In this document: one piece after another, positions 17,495 to 27,544 of the stretch
Layout: each line of letters starts with the position of its first letter
Position numbering within the stretch: the stretch's first letter is position 1
NCBI GenBank assembly: GCA_900313015.1
Contig: OMPR01000010.1
Location: 1 to 64,000, forward strand
Length of the DNA: 64,000 nt
DNA from: Rhodobacteraceae bacterium EL53
GTDB lineage: Bacteria; Pseudomonadota; Alphaproteobacteria; Rhodobacterales; Rhodobacteraceae
Reading direction: 5' to 3'
Notes under the pieces: generated by a model
Told to the model about the DNA's origin: nothing
The model's input: only the letters and a program-made list of their open reading frames with translations
Database searches by the model: none
Made by a program: the position numbers and the translations under genes

Positions 17495-19006
17495 ATGAGT
17501 GATTGGCTTATTGTGACAGGGATTTGCTTGGTTTCCATTGTTGGGACCCGCTTATGGTTGAAACCGCGTCGACAAAAAGTTGGGTTTAGGCGGGATCTGC
17601 TCAGGTCTAGAAGCCGCCTAGATCAGGTTTACCTTTTTGACGGCAACCAGTTACTCGATCGCACGGATCACGGGAACCGTGCCGATCAAACCCATATTTT
17701 GGATTGGGTTGGACTGCGACGGGAGCTGGCCGTTGAATTTCCGGGATTTCCTACCTCACCAAACGAGGTGAGAAGCAAAGGTGAAATCATCGTCCCGCCC
17801 ATCGATGGGAACCAGAACCGGGATGTCTTGTGCGAATGGGTTGACGGTATCGTCCGCGTCCACCTGCGCACCCTAAATCCCGGCAAAGGGTCCAGATCCA
17901 CCTGTCAACAAGACCCCTTGCGGGTTGCCATGGACAAAGCCCCCTATCCAGTCTGGTACATGAACAAGGACAATCAGGTGCGATGGTGTAATCATGCCTA
18001 CACAAATCTTGCGCGCAAAGTGCGCGGCCAAGATCCAGATCTGAACACCCCTCTGTTCCCGGAAGAGGACATTTTCAAACTACCGAGCAAAAAATCCCGG
18101 GTCGCAATTTCACCTCAGGATCAGGACCATAAACTTTGGTTCGACGTGTCCATCGTCTCCGAGGAAGAAGGCAATCTGTGCTATGCTGTCGACATCAACG
18201 CAGTCGTGGACGCTGAATTGGCGCAGCGAAACTTTGTTCAAACCCTCGCAAAGACTTTTGCCCAGCTGTCTATTGGATTGGCGATTTTTGATCGCAACCG
18301 CCAACTGGCCCTGTTCAATCCTGCGCTGATCGACTTGATCGCCCTGCCCGCCGAATTCCTAAGCAGTCGACCTGATCTATTTGGGTTCTTCGATCGCCTC
18401 AGAGATCAGAACATGATGCCAGAGCCAAAAAACTACAGCAGTTGGCGCCACCAATTCGACGACCTGTTAAAGGCTGCAGTTGATGGCCATTATCAGGAAA
18501 CATGGTCGTTACCGTCAGGATCTGTTTATTCAGTTAGCGGACGTCCACATCCTGATGGGGCAGTGGCATTTCTGTTCGAAGATATAACAGCAGAAATTAC
18601 CCTTACGCGCCGATTCCGGAGTGAGCTTGAGCTGGGCCAATCCATGATGGATCGCCTGGATATTGCGGTCGCCACGTTTTCCTCGGATGGGACGCTGGCT
18701 TTCTCAAATCGATCTTACCACCAACTGTGGCAAGTTGATCCCGATCTCAGCTTTGCCCAGATCACAGTGCAAGACGCTACAAAAATCTGGCAAGATCAAT
18801 GCATCGCAACACCGGTTTGGGGGCGCATACGCGATTTTGTAGATCTACGGGATAACCGAATAGAATGGTCTGCCATGGTTACGACCCGCGATGGGGTCAC
18901 GTTATCCTGCACAATTAGCCCGGTTCAAGGCGGCGCAACGATGGTGCGTTTCCAAACAAACGGCACCGTTTACCCGTCGATTCAACAGGCCCAATTGACT
19001 GACTGA
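17495..19006 (+). CDS. Membrane-anchored multi-PAS protein without a kinase domain
   Basis: This 503-residue protein begins with one membrane helix (about residues 3-21), followed by a basic stretch and at least two or three PAS modules (roughly 145-235, 250-375 and 385-500; recognisable by PYPVWYMNKDNQVRWCN, AIFDRNRQLALFNPALIDL and VATFSSDGTLAFSNRSYHQLW). It ends without histidine kinase, GGDEF or other output domain. Homologues of this type sit between regB and tsaE in related bacteria. It may act as a sensory scaffold or partner; that is inference. The start is an ATG 72 bp after regB. Confidence 0.7.
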   Translation: MSDWLIVTGICLVSIVGTRLWLKPRRQKVGFRRDLLRSRSRLDQVYLFDGNQLLDRTDHGNRADQTHILDWVGLRRELAVEFPGFPTSPNEVRSKGEIIVPPIDGNQNRDVLCEWVDGIVRVHLRTLNPGKGSRSTCQQDPLRVAMDKAPYPVWYMNKDNQVRWCNHAYTNLARKVRGQDPDLNTPLFPEEDIFKLPSKKSRVAISPQDQDHKLWFDVSIVSEEEGNLCYAVDINAVVDAELAQRNFVQTLAKTFAQLSIGLAIFDRNRQLALFNPALIDLIALPAEFLSSRPDLFGFFDRLRDQNMMPEPKNYSSWRHQFDDLLKAAVDGHYQETWSLPSGSVYSVSGRPHPDGAVAFLFEDITAEITLTRRFRSELELGQSMMDRLDIAVATFSSDGTLAFSNRSYHQLWQVDPDLSFAQITVQDATKIWQDQCIATPVWGRIRDFVDLRDNRIEWSAMVTTRDGVTLSCTISPVQGGATMVRFQTNGTVYPSIQQAQLTD

Positions 19007-19047
19007 ACCTGCTTGCAGCCAACCGGGCAGACCGTCATTGTGGCGCC

Positions 19048-19521
19048 ATGATTGCCGCACCTGTTTCCATCCCTCTCGACTCACCTGAAATGACCACAGA
19101 TCTGGCCGCCAAACTTGGGGCCAGATTGACTCCGGGTGATTGCTTATTGCTGGTCGGCGAGATCGGAAGCGGCAAAACCCATTTCGCGCGCAGCCTGATC
19201 CAAGCGGTGATGGACCACCCTGAAGATGTGCCATCCCCCACATTTACGCTTGTACAAATTTACGACACGCAGCTTGGCGAAATCTGGCACTCCGACCTTT
19301 ACCGACTCTCCGATATTTCAGAGATTGAGGAACTGGGACTGTCAGAGGCACTTGAAAATGCCGTCTGCCTGATCGAATGGCCTGATCAAATGGGCCCGCT
19401 CACACCTGCAAACGCTTTGACCTTAGCCTTTGCAGCCGACCAACCCGGAGACGACCAACGCAGCCTGACCCTAAGTTGGACAGATTCCAAATGGCCGTCC
19501 CTTCTGGAGACCCTGTTATGA
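19048..19521 (+). CDS. tsaE: tRNA threonylcarbamoyladenosine biosynthesis ATPase TsaE
   Basis: This is a 157-residue P-loop ATPase of the t6A pathway. The Walker A motif GEIGSGKT is at 37-44, the switch-like block PSPTFTLVQIY is at about 64-74, and HSDLYRLSD and LIEWPDQ follow; all are family hallmarks. It works with TsaB and TsaD (7.2 kb) as the recycling ATPase. It opens a rightward run in which each start overlaps the previous stop. Confidence 0.95.
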   Translation: MIAAPVSIPLDSPEMTTDLAAKLGARLTPGDCLLLVGEIGSGKTHFARSLIQAVMDHPEDVPSPTFTLVQIYDTQLGEIWHSDLYRLSDISEIEELGLSEALENAVCLIEWPDQMGPLTPANALTLAFAADQPGDDQRSLTLSWTDSKWPSLLETLL

Positions 19522-20522
19522 CAAATCGTGCCGTCCTGGCCCAAGCCCTATTGGCACAGACAGACTGGTCCAATGCCAATCGCGCCCCTCTGGCCGGTGA
19601 TGCCTCCAACCGCAGATATGAACGGCTGACGGATCCTGACACGGGAAAGACAGCTGTCTTGATGGATGCCCCACCGGAAAAGGGCGAAGACGTGCGGCCT
19701 TTCGTTCGTGTGTCTGAGCATCTGCTTGCCATCGGATTGAGTGCACCGGAAATATATGCCGAAGATGCGGAATATGGTTTCCTGCTCATCGAAGATCTGG
19801 GTGACGATCTTTTTGCACGCGCCATTCCCAAATCCCCCAAAATCGAACGGATTTTGTACGAAACAGCAACCGACGTTCTGGTCGAACTCCATTCAGCACC
19901 AATCCTTTCACTCGACAGCTACGGCCCAACACTGATGACCAAGCTCGCTGCGCTGGCACTGACAAAATATGCCGCCGTGATTAATGGGTCATTGGATACG
20001 GATGCCGTGGCGCGGTTCGAAAAGCGGTTCGAAGATGTTCTTCGCCAAACAACCCAAGGCCCCAAAGTGCTCGTACAGCGGGATTACCACGCTGAGAACC
20101 TGTTGTGGTTACCCGACCGAGACGGAACCAAACGTGTGGGTCTACTGGATTTCCAAGACGCCATGCTGGGTCACCCCGCCTATGATCTTGTTTCCCTGCT
20201 GCAAGACATCCGCCGGGACGTTCCCGCCGGTATAGAAATGGCCATGATCAACCGATATATTGCGGCCACTGGAACAGATGAACACGCATTCCGCACCGCC
20301 TATGCGGTGCTCGGCGCCCAGCGCAACATGCGGATTCTGGGTGTTTTTGCCCGGTTAGGCTCTGAACACGGCAAACCCCACTATGTTGATATGATCCCCG
20401 CTGTGTGGACGCACCTGATGCGGGATCTCGATCATCCTGCCTTGGCCCCTGTATCCGATTTGTTGCGTCAAGCCCTGCCGTTGCCAACACCTGAGGCCTT
20501 GGAGAAACTCAAAATCTCATGA
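19518..20522 (+). CDS. amgK: AmgK-like N-acetylmuramate/N-acetylglucosamine kinase
   Basis: This is a 334-residue aminoglycoside-phosphotransferase-fold kinase. The catalytic loop VQRDYHAENLLW and the metal-binding LLDFQDAMLGHPAYDL are clear. In Pseudomonas and Caulobacter the equivalent AmgK phosphorylates MurNAc/GlcNAc at C1 in peptidoglycan recycling, and the next gene encodes the matching MurU-type nucleotidyltransferase, which supports the call. The ATG at 19518 overlaps the tsaE stop (ATGA). The specific substrate is inferred from neighbourhood and family. Confidence 0.8.
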   Translation: MTNRAVLAQALLAQTDWSNANRAPLAGDASNRRYERLTDPDTGKTAVLMDAPPEKGEDVRPFVRVSEHLLAIGLSAPEIYAEDAEYGFLLIEDLGDDLFARAIPKSPKIERILYETATDVLVELHSAPILSLDSYGPTLMTKLAALALTKYAAVINGSLDTDAVARFEKRFEDVLRQTTQGPKVLVQRDYHAENLLWLPDRDGTKRVGLLDFQDAMLGHPAYDLVSLLQDIRRDVPAGIEMAMINRYIAATGTDEHAFRTAYAVLGAQRNMRILGVFARLGSEHGKPHYVDMIPAVWTHLMRDLDHPALAPVSDLLRQALPLPTPEALEKLKIS

Positions 20523-21205
20523 CCTCTGTTGTACCATCCATAATGCTCTTCGCAGCCGGGTTTGGGACTCGCATGGGGGCCCTGACCAAAACCTGCCCAA
20601 AACCGCTGATCACAGTCGCCGGTGAGGCGTTGATTGATCACACTCTTAAACTGACGCGTGGGATCCCCCACACCAACATCGTCGCCAACACGCATTATCT
20701 GCCAGACATGATGCGCGACCATCTGCAGCCACGTGGTGTGCAAGTATCGCACGAATACCCCGAGATTCTGGAAACGGGGGGTGGGTTGCGCGCTGCATTG
20801 CCAATGCTGGACACCAATCCTGTCATCACCATGAACACAGATGCAATCTGGGCAGGGCCAAACCCGCTGTCGTTGGTATTAGAAAACTGGGACCCTGATC
20901 GCATGGATGCCTTGTTGATGTGTGTTCCAGTAGCACAGGCAGTCGGACACAGCGGGTCGGGTGATTTCACAGCCAATGACAGCGGACAGATCACGCGTGG
21001 ACCGGGTTTAGTTTATGGAGGTGTGCAAATCCTGAAAACGGATATGCTTGACGCGATCCCAGAAAAATCTTTTTCTTTGAACGTCTTGTGGGATCAGATG
21101 ATGGATCGCGGCACCTTGCATGCTGTTCCTTATCCCGGACGGTGGTGTGATGTCGGCCATCCCGAGGGCATCAAACTGGCCGAGGATCTATTGGCGGATG
21201 TTTGA
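20519..21205 (+). CDS. murU: MurU-like N-acetylmuramate-1-phosphate uridylyltransferase
   Basis: This is a 228-residue sugar-phosphate nucleotidyltransferase. The N-terminal signature MLFAAGFGTRMGALTKTCPK binds the nucleotide, and NTDAIW holds a metal-binding aspartate. Together with AmgK it would convert recovered MurNAc to UDP-MurNAc, bypassing de novo synthesis. The start overlaps amgK by four bases. A role on another sugar-1-phosphate cannot be excluded from sequence alone. Confidence 0.82.
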   Translation: MTSVVPSIMLFAAGFGTRMGALTKTCPKPLITVAGEALIDHTLKLTRGIPHTNIVANTHYLPDMMRDHLQPRGVQVSHEYPEILETGGGLRAALPMLDTNPVITMNTDAIWAGPNPLSLVLENWDPDRMDALLMCVPVAQAVGHSGSGDFTANDSGQITRGPGLVYGGVQILKTDMLDAIPEKSFSLNVLWDQMMDRGTLHAVPYPGRWCDVGHPEGIKLAEDLLADV

Positions 21206-24128
21206 CCCCAACCCCAACGCCCGTGTCTTTGCTGTAGCCCCCGGTGTGGATTTTCCGCGCGCATTGGTGGATGGCCTGCGCGCCCGTACCATGCACCTGC
21301 CACCAGAGGGCATGGCGCGCGTGCATCTGGTCATCAACACCAAACGGATGTCCCGTCGGATCCGGCAGCTGTTTGATGAAGGCCCCGCCTGCCTGTTGCC
21401 ACGGCTTTCTATGGTCACTGATCTGGGCACCTCTGGGGATATGACCCGCCTACCCGCTGCCGTCCCACCATTGCGTCGACGGTTGGAGCTGACGCAGCTG
21501 ATTTCCCGACTGTTGGATCAGGAACCCGATCTGGCTGCGCGTGCATCCCTCTATGACCTGGCCGACAGTCTGGCGACGCTGTTTGATGAAATGCAGGGAG
21601 AAGGCGTCCTGCCCGAAGCCATTCGACAGCTCGACGTGAGTGATATGTCCGGCCACTGGGCACGAGCGCAGAAATTCATCGACATTGCTGAACATTTTGT
21701 CGGCTCGGATGATGAAGCCTTGGATATACAGGCTCGCCAACGCCGCGTGGTGGAAAACCTGATCGAACACTGGCAGGCCACTCCCCCTGATCACCCTGTC
21801 ATTCTGGCTGGGTCTACAGGATCGCGCGGCACCACCTTGATGCTGATGGAGGCGATTGCCCGCCTGCCCCAAGGCGCGTTGATCCTGCCCGGCTATGACT
21901 TTGACCAACCCGATACAGTTTGGACCGAACTCGATGAGGCCCTGCTGTCAGAGGATCACCCCCAATATCGGTTCCGCAAGCTGATGACCGCCTTGGATCT
22001 GACCCCTGATCAGATCGAACCATGGGTATCCACGCAGGCCCCCGCCCCCGCGCGCAATCGCCTGGTGTCTTTGTCCCTGCGCCCAGCCCCCGTCACAGAC
22101 GCGTGGATGAGCGAAGGTCCACAGCTGACTGACCTGCCGCAGGCCATGGAAAACATAACACTGGTCGAGGCGTCCTCGCCCAGAGACGAGGCGCTCGCCA
22201 TTGCGTTGCGACTGCGAGAGGCCGCCGAAACGGGGCAAACAGCCGCCTTGATCACGCCGGACCGGATGTTGACCCGTCAGGTCAGCGCCGCATTGGATCG
22301 GTGGGACATCTTGCCCGATGACAGTGCCGGTCTGCCCCTGCAACTGTCGCCCCCCGGTCGGTTTTTGCGCCATGTCGCCGGGTTGTTCGTTGACCGCCTG
22401 ACGGGTGAATCCCTGCTGACTTTGCTAAAGCACCCCCTGTGTCATGGTGGTGGGGATCGCGGCAATCATCTGCGTCATACCCGTGATTTAGAATTGGACC
22501 TGCGCCGCAACGGACCACCTTTTCCAGATGACCAAAGCCTTACCAGCTTTGCCGAACGGCGAGAGGTCACGCCCCACTGGCTCAGTTGGATCACAACGCA
22601 GTTTTGCGATCAAACCATGACAGGCGAGCTGCCGCTTAGCGCATGGGTGGACCATCTGCGCACTGTGGCCGAAGCAATATCCCTAGGCAGCCAACCGGAA
22701 ACCGATGGCCCCTTGTGGGAAAAGAACGCCGGTCAAAAAGCACTCAACGTTCTCAACACTTTGACTGACGAAGCCCAGCATGGCGGAAATATGACAGCCC
22801 GCGATTTTGCTGACCTTTTGGGCGCGTTGCTGGCTGGAGAGGAAGTCCGCGACCGCGATGCACCGCATGAGCGGATCATGATCTGGGGAACGCTAGAGGC
22901 CCGTGTGCAAGGTGCGGACCTGATGATCCTTGGCGGTTTGAACGAAGGCAGTTGGCCCGAGGCCGCCAGCCCTGATCCTTGGCTGAACCGCCAGATGCGG
23001 GATCAGGCCGGGTTGTTGCTGCCGGAACGACGGATTGGGCTATCAGCGCATGACTATCAACAGGCCATCGCCGCGCCCGAAGTCTGGCTGACCCGCGCCA
23101 CCCGATCTGATGATTCAGAAACTGTAGCGTCGCGCTGGCTGAACCGCTTGACGAACCTGTTGCAGGGATTGCCTGATCAAAAAGGCCCCGATGTCTTGCA
23201 AGACATGCGCAAACGCGGCCAGACGTGGCTAGATTGGGCCGAGGTGTTAGAAGACGCCCCCCGGATCGCCCCGGCCACACGCCCGTCACCGCGCCCCCCG
23301 ATTCCTGCCCGACCCAGACAGTTGTCCGTGACCGAGATCAAACGCTTGATCCGTGATCCCTATGCGATCTATGCCAAACACGTGCTGCGGCTGAAGCCGT
23401 TGGACCCCTTGGTACAGGCCCCCGATGCCCTGTTGCGGGGGATTGTGATCCACGAGATCTTGGAGACGTTTATTCGTGACAGTTTGGAAGACCCGTCCAT
23501 TTTGAACCGGCATGATTTTCTGACCCGATCCAAGGATCTGCTTGAAACCCATGTGCCTTGGCCGACCGCGCGTAAGCTCTGGTTGGCGCGGATTGAACGG
23601 ATTACGGACGCCTTTATTGCCAGCGAAATTGAACGCCGCAAGGACGGTGGACCCATCGCGTTTGAATCCAAACTGAGCCTCGCGCTGGACCCGCTTGATT
23701 TCAAACTGGTGGGGCGTGCAGACCGGCTTGACCTGAACAGCCGAGGGGCGTTGCGAATTTACGACTATAAGACAGGGGCACCACCCACCCCCGCGCAGCA
23801 ATCTAAGTTTGACAAACAGCTCTTGATCGAGGCCGCGATGGCCGAAGAAGGCGGGTTTGAGGGGATGGACCCGATGCCTGTCGCGCAGGCTGTATTCATT
23901 GGCGTTGGCGGCACCTTTAAGGAGGTTCCCGCGCCACTAGACAAAGAACCCCCGGCCAAGGTCTGGGCAGATCTGCGCACATTGATCGAGGCATATTTTG
24001 AACCGGATCAAGGTTTTACCTCACGGCGGATGCTCCACATGGACACTGATATCGGCGATTATGATCAATTGTCCCGCTTTGGCGAATGGGATCGAACCGC
24101 TGACCCGATGCCCGAGGATCTGACATGA
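21198..24128 (+). CDS. addB: Double-strand break repair protein AddB
   Basis: This is the 976-residue AddB subunit of the AddAB helicase-nuclease of the alphaproteobacterial type. The C-terminal RecB-like nuclease domain (about 715-950) shows RGIVIHEILETFI, LVGRADRLD and the catalytic IYDYKTGAPP. The N-terminal part is an inactive helicase-like fold without a convincing Walker A motif. The ATG at 21198, overlapping the murU stop by eight bases, fits family N-termini (ARVFAVAPGVDFPRALVDGL); an earlier in-frame start at 21120 lies inside murU. It pairs with AddA, whose gene follows directly. Confidence 0.93.
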   Translation: MFDPNPNARVFAVAPGVDFPRALVDGLRARTMHLPPEGMARVHLVINTKRMSRRIRQLFDEGPACLLPRLSMVTDLGTSGDMTRLPAAVPPLRRRLELTQLISRLLDQEPDLAARASLYDLADSLATLFDEMQGEGVLPEAIRQLDVSDMSGHWARAQKFIDIAEHFVGSDDEALDIQARQRRVVENLIEHWQATPPDHPVILAGSTGSRGTTLMLMEAIARLPQGALILPGYDFDQPDTVWTELDEALLSEDHPQYRFRKLMTALDLTPDQIEPWVSTQAPAPARNRLVSLSLRPAPVTDAWMSEGPQLTDLPQAMENITLVEASSPRDEALAIALRLREAAETGQTAALITPDRMLTRQVSAALDRWDILPDDSAGLPLQLSPPGRFLRHVAGLFVDRLTGESLLTLLKHPLCHGGGDRGNHLRHTRDLELDLRRNGPPFPDDQSLTSFAERREVTPHWLSWITTQFCDQTMTGELPLSAWVDHLRTVAEAISLGSQPETDGPLWEKNAGQKALNVLNTLTDEAQHGGNMTARDFADLLGALLAGEEVRDRDAPHERIMIWGTLEARVQGADLMILGGLNEGSWPEAASPDPWLNRQMRDQAGLLLPERRIGLSAHDYQQAIAAPEVWLTRATRSDDSETVASRWLNRLTNLLQGLPDQKGPDVLQDMRKRGQTWLDWAEVLEDAPRIAPATRPSPRPPIPARPRQLSVTEIKRLIRDPYAIYAKHVLRLKPLDPLVQAPDALLRGIVIHEILETFIRDSLEDPSILNRHDFLTRSKDLLETHVPWPTARKLWLARIERITDAFIASEIERRKDGGPIAFESKLSLALDPLDFKLVGRADRLDLNSRGALRIYDYKTGAPPTPAQQSKFDKQLLIEAAMAEEGGFEGMDPMPVAQAVFIGVGGTFKEVPAPLDKEPPAKVWADLRTLIEAYFEPDQGFTSRRMLHMDTDIGDYDQLSRFGEWDRTADPMPEDLT

Positions 24129-27100
24129 ACGCGCGCAACGAAGCCACCGAACGTCAAGTCCAAGCGGCGCGCCCGAACGCCTCAACGTGGCTGGCCGCAA
24201 ACGCCGGATCCGGCAAAACGCGTGTTCTGACGGATCGCGTGGCGCGGCTGTTACTGAGTGACGTGCAGCCGCAGCACATCCTGTGTTTGACCTATACCAA
24301 GGCGGCCGCAAGCGAGATGCAGAACCGGTTGTTCCAGCGATTGGGGCAATGGGCAATGCTGGATGATGCAAAGCTGTTGTCCCAGTTGACTGATCTTGGC
24401 GTTGCAGGTGCGATCACGCCGGGCCGATTGGCCCATGCCCGAACCTTGTTTGCCCGTGCAATCGAAACGCCCGGTGGATTGAAAATCCAAACTATCCACT
24501 CGTTCTGTGCCTCTTTGCTGCGCCGTTTCCCGTTAGAGGCTGGTGTTAGCCCCCAGTTTTCTGAGATGGAAGATCGATCATCCGCCCTATTGCGTGAAGA
24601 GATCGTTGATGCCTTTTCTGACGGGCCAGAGGCCCCGTTGGTCGACGCCATTGCGCGCTATGTGACGGACACTGGGTTTGACAGCCTGACACAAGCAATC
24701 ACCCACAAGCGCGCAGGTTTTGACTCCCCCTGTGATTGGGATGATCTGTTGCGCGTTTTCGATCTGCCCGACGGGTTTGACGAACAGGCCATGTTGGATG
24801 CGGTTTACATGGGCGGAGAGGTTGAGCTGATCCAATCCATGCTGCCTGCGCTGATTGAAAGTGGTGGCAACAATGCCAAAGCCGCCGCGAAACTGGCGGC
24901 GTTTACAGATCGCACACTCGCTGCCCTGCCCGCGCTCGAAGGGGTTCTGCTAACCGGCGCCGGGGCCAAAGCGCCGTTCAGTGCCAAAATTAACAGCTTT
25001 CCCACCAAGGCGCTGCGCGAAGGGGCGCTTGCACATTTGATGCCCCAGCTAGAGACGTTGATGTTGCGGGTTGAGGATGCGCGCGAGCGACGCCTGGCAT
25101 TGGTTGCGGCACAGAAATCGCTGGCCCTGCACCAATTCGCGGCTGCTTTTTTGCCGGAATATGATCGCCGCAAGCAGCTACGCGGCTGGCTTGATTTCGA
25201 CGATTTGATCCTGAAGGCGCGTCAACTTTTGAACGACGCGTCGGTTGCGGCATGGGTGTTGTACCGCTTGGACGGCGGGATTGACCACATTCTGGTTGAC
25301 GAGGCGCAAGATACCAGCCCCGCGCAATGGGATGTGATCGAAAAGCTCGCGCAGGAATTCACCAGCGGCGAAGGGGCGCGATCCGGCGTTGAACGCACAA
25401 TCTTTGTGGTCGGTGACAAAAAGCAATCGATCTATTCCTTTCAAGGTGCTGACCCCGAAGCCTTTGACCGCATGCAGCAGGAATTTGGCCATCGGTTGCG
25501 TGAAAGCGGGTCCAGCCTCGAGGATCTGACGCTCGAATTCTCATTCCGGTCCTCTGACGCAATTTTGCGCTTGGTGGATCTGGTGTTTGCAAACCGCGCA
25601 GAGGCTGGGTTTCACAAGGACTCTCTGCACCGGGCATTCAAGGCTGATCTGCCGGGGCGTGTGGATTTGTGGCCTGTGGTGGAAAAAGTGGACGACGATG
25701 ATGACCGGGATTGGACCAACCCGGTTGATCGCACATCGACCCAACACCACACGGTTATCTTGGCCAAGCAGGTCGCGCGATCCATTCGGGAAATGATCGA
25801 AACCGGTGAAACAATTCCCGAAGACGGCTCTAATCCGGGCGAATTCGTGCGTCGTCGCGTACAACCCGGCGATTTTTTGATCCTTGTTCAGCGTCGCTCA
25901 GACCTGTTTGCTGAAATCATCCGGGCCTGCAAACAAGAACACTTGCACATTGCGGGTGCGGACCGGCTTAAGGTTGGCGCGGAACTTGCAGTGAAAGACC
26001 TTGCGGCGCTGCTCAGCTTTTTGGCGACGCCCGAAGACAACCTGTCGCTTGCCACGGTTTTGCGTTCACCAATCTTTGGCTGGACGGAACAACAGCTGTT
26101 TGATCTGGCACATCGCCGCACGGATAAATACCTCTGGGCGGCCTTACGTACGCGCTCAGATGATTTTCCAGACACGTTGACCATTTTGAACGACCTGCGC
26201 GGTCAAACTGATTTCCTGCGCCCCTATGATTTGATTGAACGCGTTCTGACCCGCCACGATGGACGGCGCAAATTGTTAGGCCGTCTTGGTCCCGAGGCCG
26301 AGGATGGTATCAACGCGCTGCTCTCACAAGCACTGGCGTATGAACGTACAGATATTCCCAGCCTGACGGGTTTTCTGGTCTGGATGCAAACTGACGATCT
26401 GGAAATCAAACGCCAGATGGGTGGGGTCGGCAATATGATCCGCGTCATGACAGTGCATGGCTCCAAGGGGCTGGAAGCGCCAATTGTGATCTTACCTGAT
26501 ACTGGCGCACGGCGCGCGCCCTCGGACGACGAAGTCATGCTGGCCGGTGAAACGCCGCTGTGGCGCATGTCCAAGGACCTATCTCCTGCAGCCATCACCA
26601 ACGCGCGCGATGCGGCCCAAAACAAACAGATGAACGAACGACTGCGCTTGCTCTATGTGGCGCTAACTCGAGCAGAAAAATGGCTGATTGTTGCGGCGGC
26701 CGGTGATTTGGATAAAAACGGCCAGAGCTGGTACCAAATGGTCGAGGCAGCGATGACCCCTGCCGGGGCAACTGCGATTTCAGACAACAGGTTGCGGCTG
26801 GAACATGGCGATTGGTCCGGCTTGCCGCTGGTCGAGGTTGAAGAAAAGATCAAACAGGTCCCACCCATGCCTGAGATCTTTCACCACCCTGCCCCCGAAC
26901 CGGCTGCGGAACCTGCCACGCTCAGCCCCTCCACTGATCTGGGCGGTGCCAAGGCTCTGCCGGGGGATCAGGGGCAAGACGAAGAAACCGCCAAGCTGCG
27001 CGGAACGCGGCTCCATTTGCTGTTGGAACACCTGCCGAACACAGACCCGGACACGTGGGCAGAGACGAGTCGCCATATTCTCCCCAATGTTGCCGACGAT

Positions 27101-27484
27101 ATACGTGCCGAATTACTTGCTGAAACAGCATCCGTTCTCAATTCTGATGCATTGAAACCTGTCTTTGCCAGATCGGCCTTGGCCGAAGTTCCCGTTACCG
27201 CGACGCTGAACAGCCAGCGCATGCATGGAATCATCGACCGATTGATCGTGACAGAGACCGATGTCTTGGCGGTTGATTTCAAGACAAACGCTACAGTTCC
27301 ATCAACACCCGAGGTCTGCCCTGTTGGCTTGCTCAGGCAGATGGGGGCCTATGCACAGGCGCTAAGTCAGGTCTATCCCAACCATAAAATTGCCACCGCA
27401 ATCCTGTGGACCCGATCCGCAACACTTATGCGCCTACCGCACGATATTGTGACAGATGCCCTGGCATGCGCCCAGATATCTTGA
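24125..27484 (+). CDS. addA: Double-strand break repair helicase AddA
   Basis: This is a 1119-residue UvrD-type helicase-nuclease. Walker A is AANAGSGKT (25-32 region), motif II is ILVDEAQDTSPAQWD (about 380-394), and motif VI is LLYVALTRAEKWL (about 842-854). The C-terminal RecB-family nuclease has LHLLLEHLP and VLAVDFKTNA. With AddB it resects double-strand ends for RecA loading. The start overlaps the addB stop (ATGA). The length is typical for the family. Confidence 0.96.
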   Translation: MNARNEATERQVQAARPNASTWLAANAGSGKTRVLTDRVARLLLSDVQPQHILCLTYTKAAASEMQNRLFQRLGQWAMLDDAKLLSQLTDLGVAGAITPGRLAHARTLFARAIETPGGLKIQTIHSFCASLLRRFPLEAGVSPQFSEMEDRSSALLREEIVDAFSDGPEAPLVDAIARYVTDTGFDSLTQAITHKRAGFDSPCDWDDLLRVFDLPDGFDEQAMLDAVYMGGEVELIQSMLPALIESGGNNAKAAAKLAAFTDRTLAALPALEGVLLTGAGAKAPFSAKINSFPTKALREGALAHLMPQLETLMLRVEDARERRLALVAAQKSLALHQFAAAFLPEYDRRKQLRGWLDFDDLILKARQLLNDASVAAWVLYRLDGGIDHILVDEAQDTSPAQWDVIEKLAQEFTSGEGARSGVERTIFVVGDKKQSIYSFQGADPEAFDRMQQEFGHRLRESGSSLEDLTLEFSFRSSDAILRLVDLVFANRAEAGFHKDSLHRAFKADLPGRVDLWPVVEKVDDDDDRDWTNPVDRTSTQHHTVILAKQVARSIREMIETGETIPEDGSNPGEFVRRRVQPGDFLILVQRRSDLFAEIIRACKQEHLHIAGADRLKVGAELAVKDLAALLSFLATPEDNLSLATVLRSPIFGWTEQQLFDLAHRRTDKYLWAALRTRSDDFPDTLTILNDLRGQTDFLRPYDLIERVLTRHDGRRKLLGRLGPEAEDGINALLSQALAYERTDIPSLTGFLVWMQTDDLEIKRQMGGVGNMIRVMTVHGSKGLEAPIVILPDTGARRAPSDDEVMLAGETPLWRMSKDLSPAAITNARDAAQNKQMNERLRLLYVALTRAEKWLIVAAAGDLDKNGQSWYQMVEAAMTPAGATAISDNRLRLEHGDWSGLPLVEVEEKIKQVPPMPEIFHHPAPEPAAEPATLSPSTDLGGAKALPGDQGQDEETAKLRGTRLHLLLEHLPNTDPDTWAETSRHILPNVADDIRAELLAETASVLNSDALKPVFARSALAEVPVTATLNSQRMHGIIDRLIVTETDVLAVDFKTNATVPSTPEVCPVGLLRQMGAYAQALSQVYPNHKIATAILWTRSATLMRLPHDIVTDALACAQIS

Positions 27485-27544
27485 CGCCCCCCGGTGGCAC
27501 ACCTACGTTCAGTTCCCAAGCGCATTCCATTCAGGAGACAGAAT

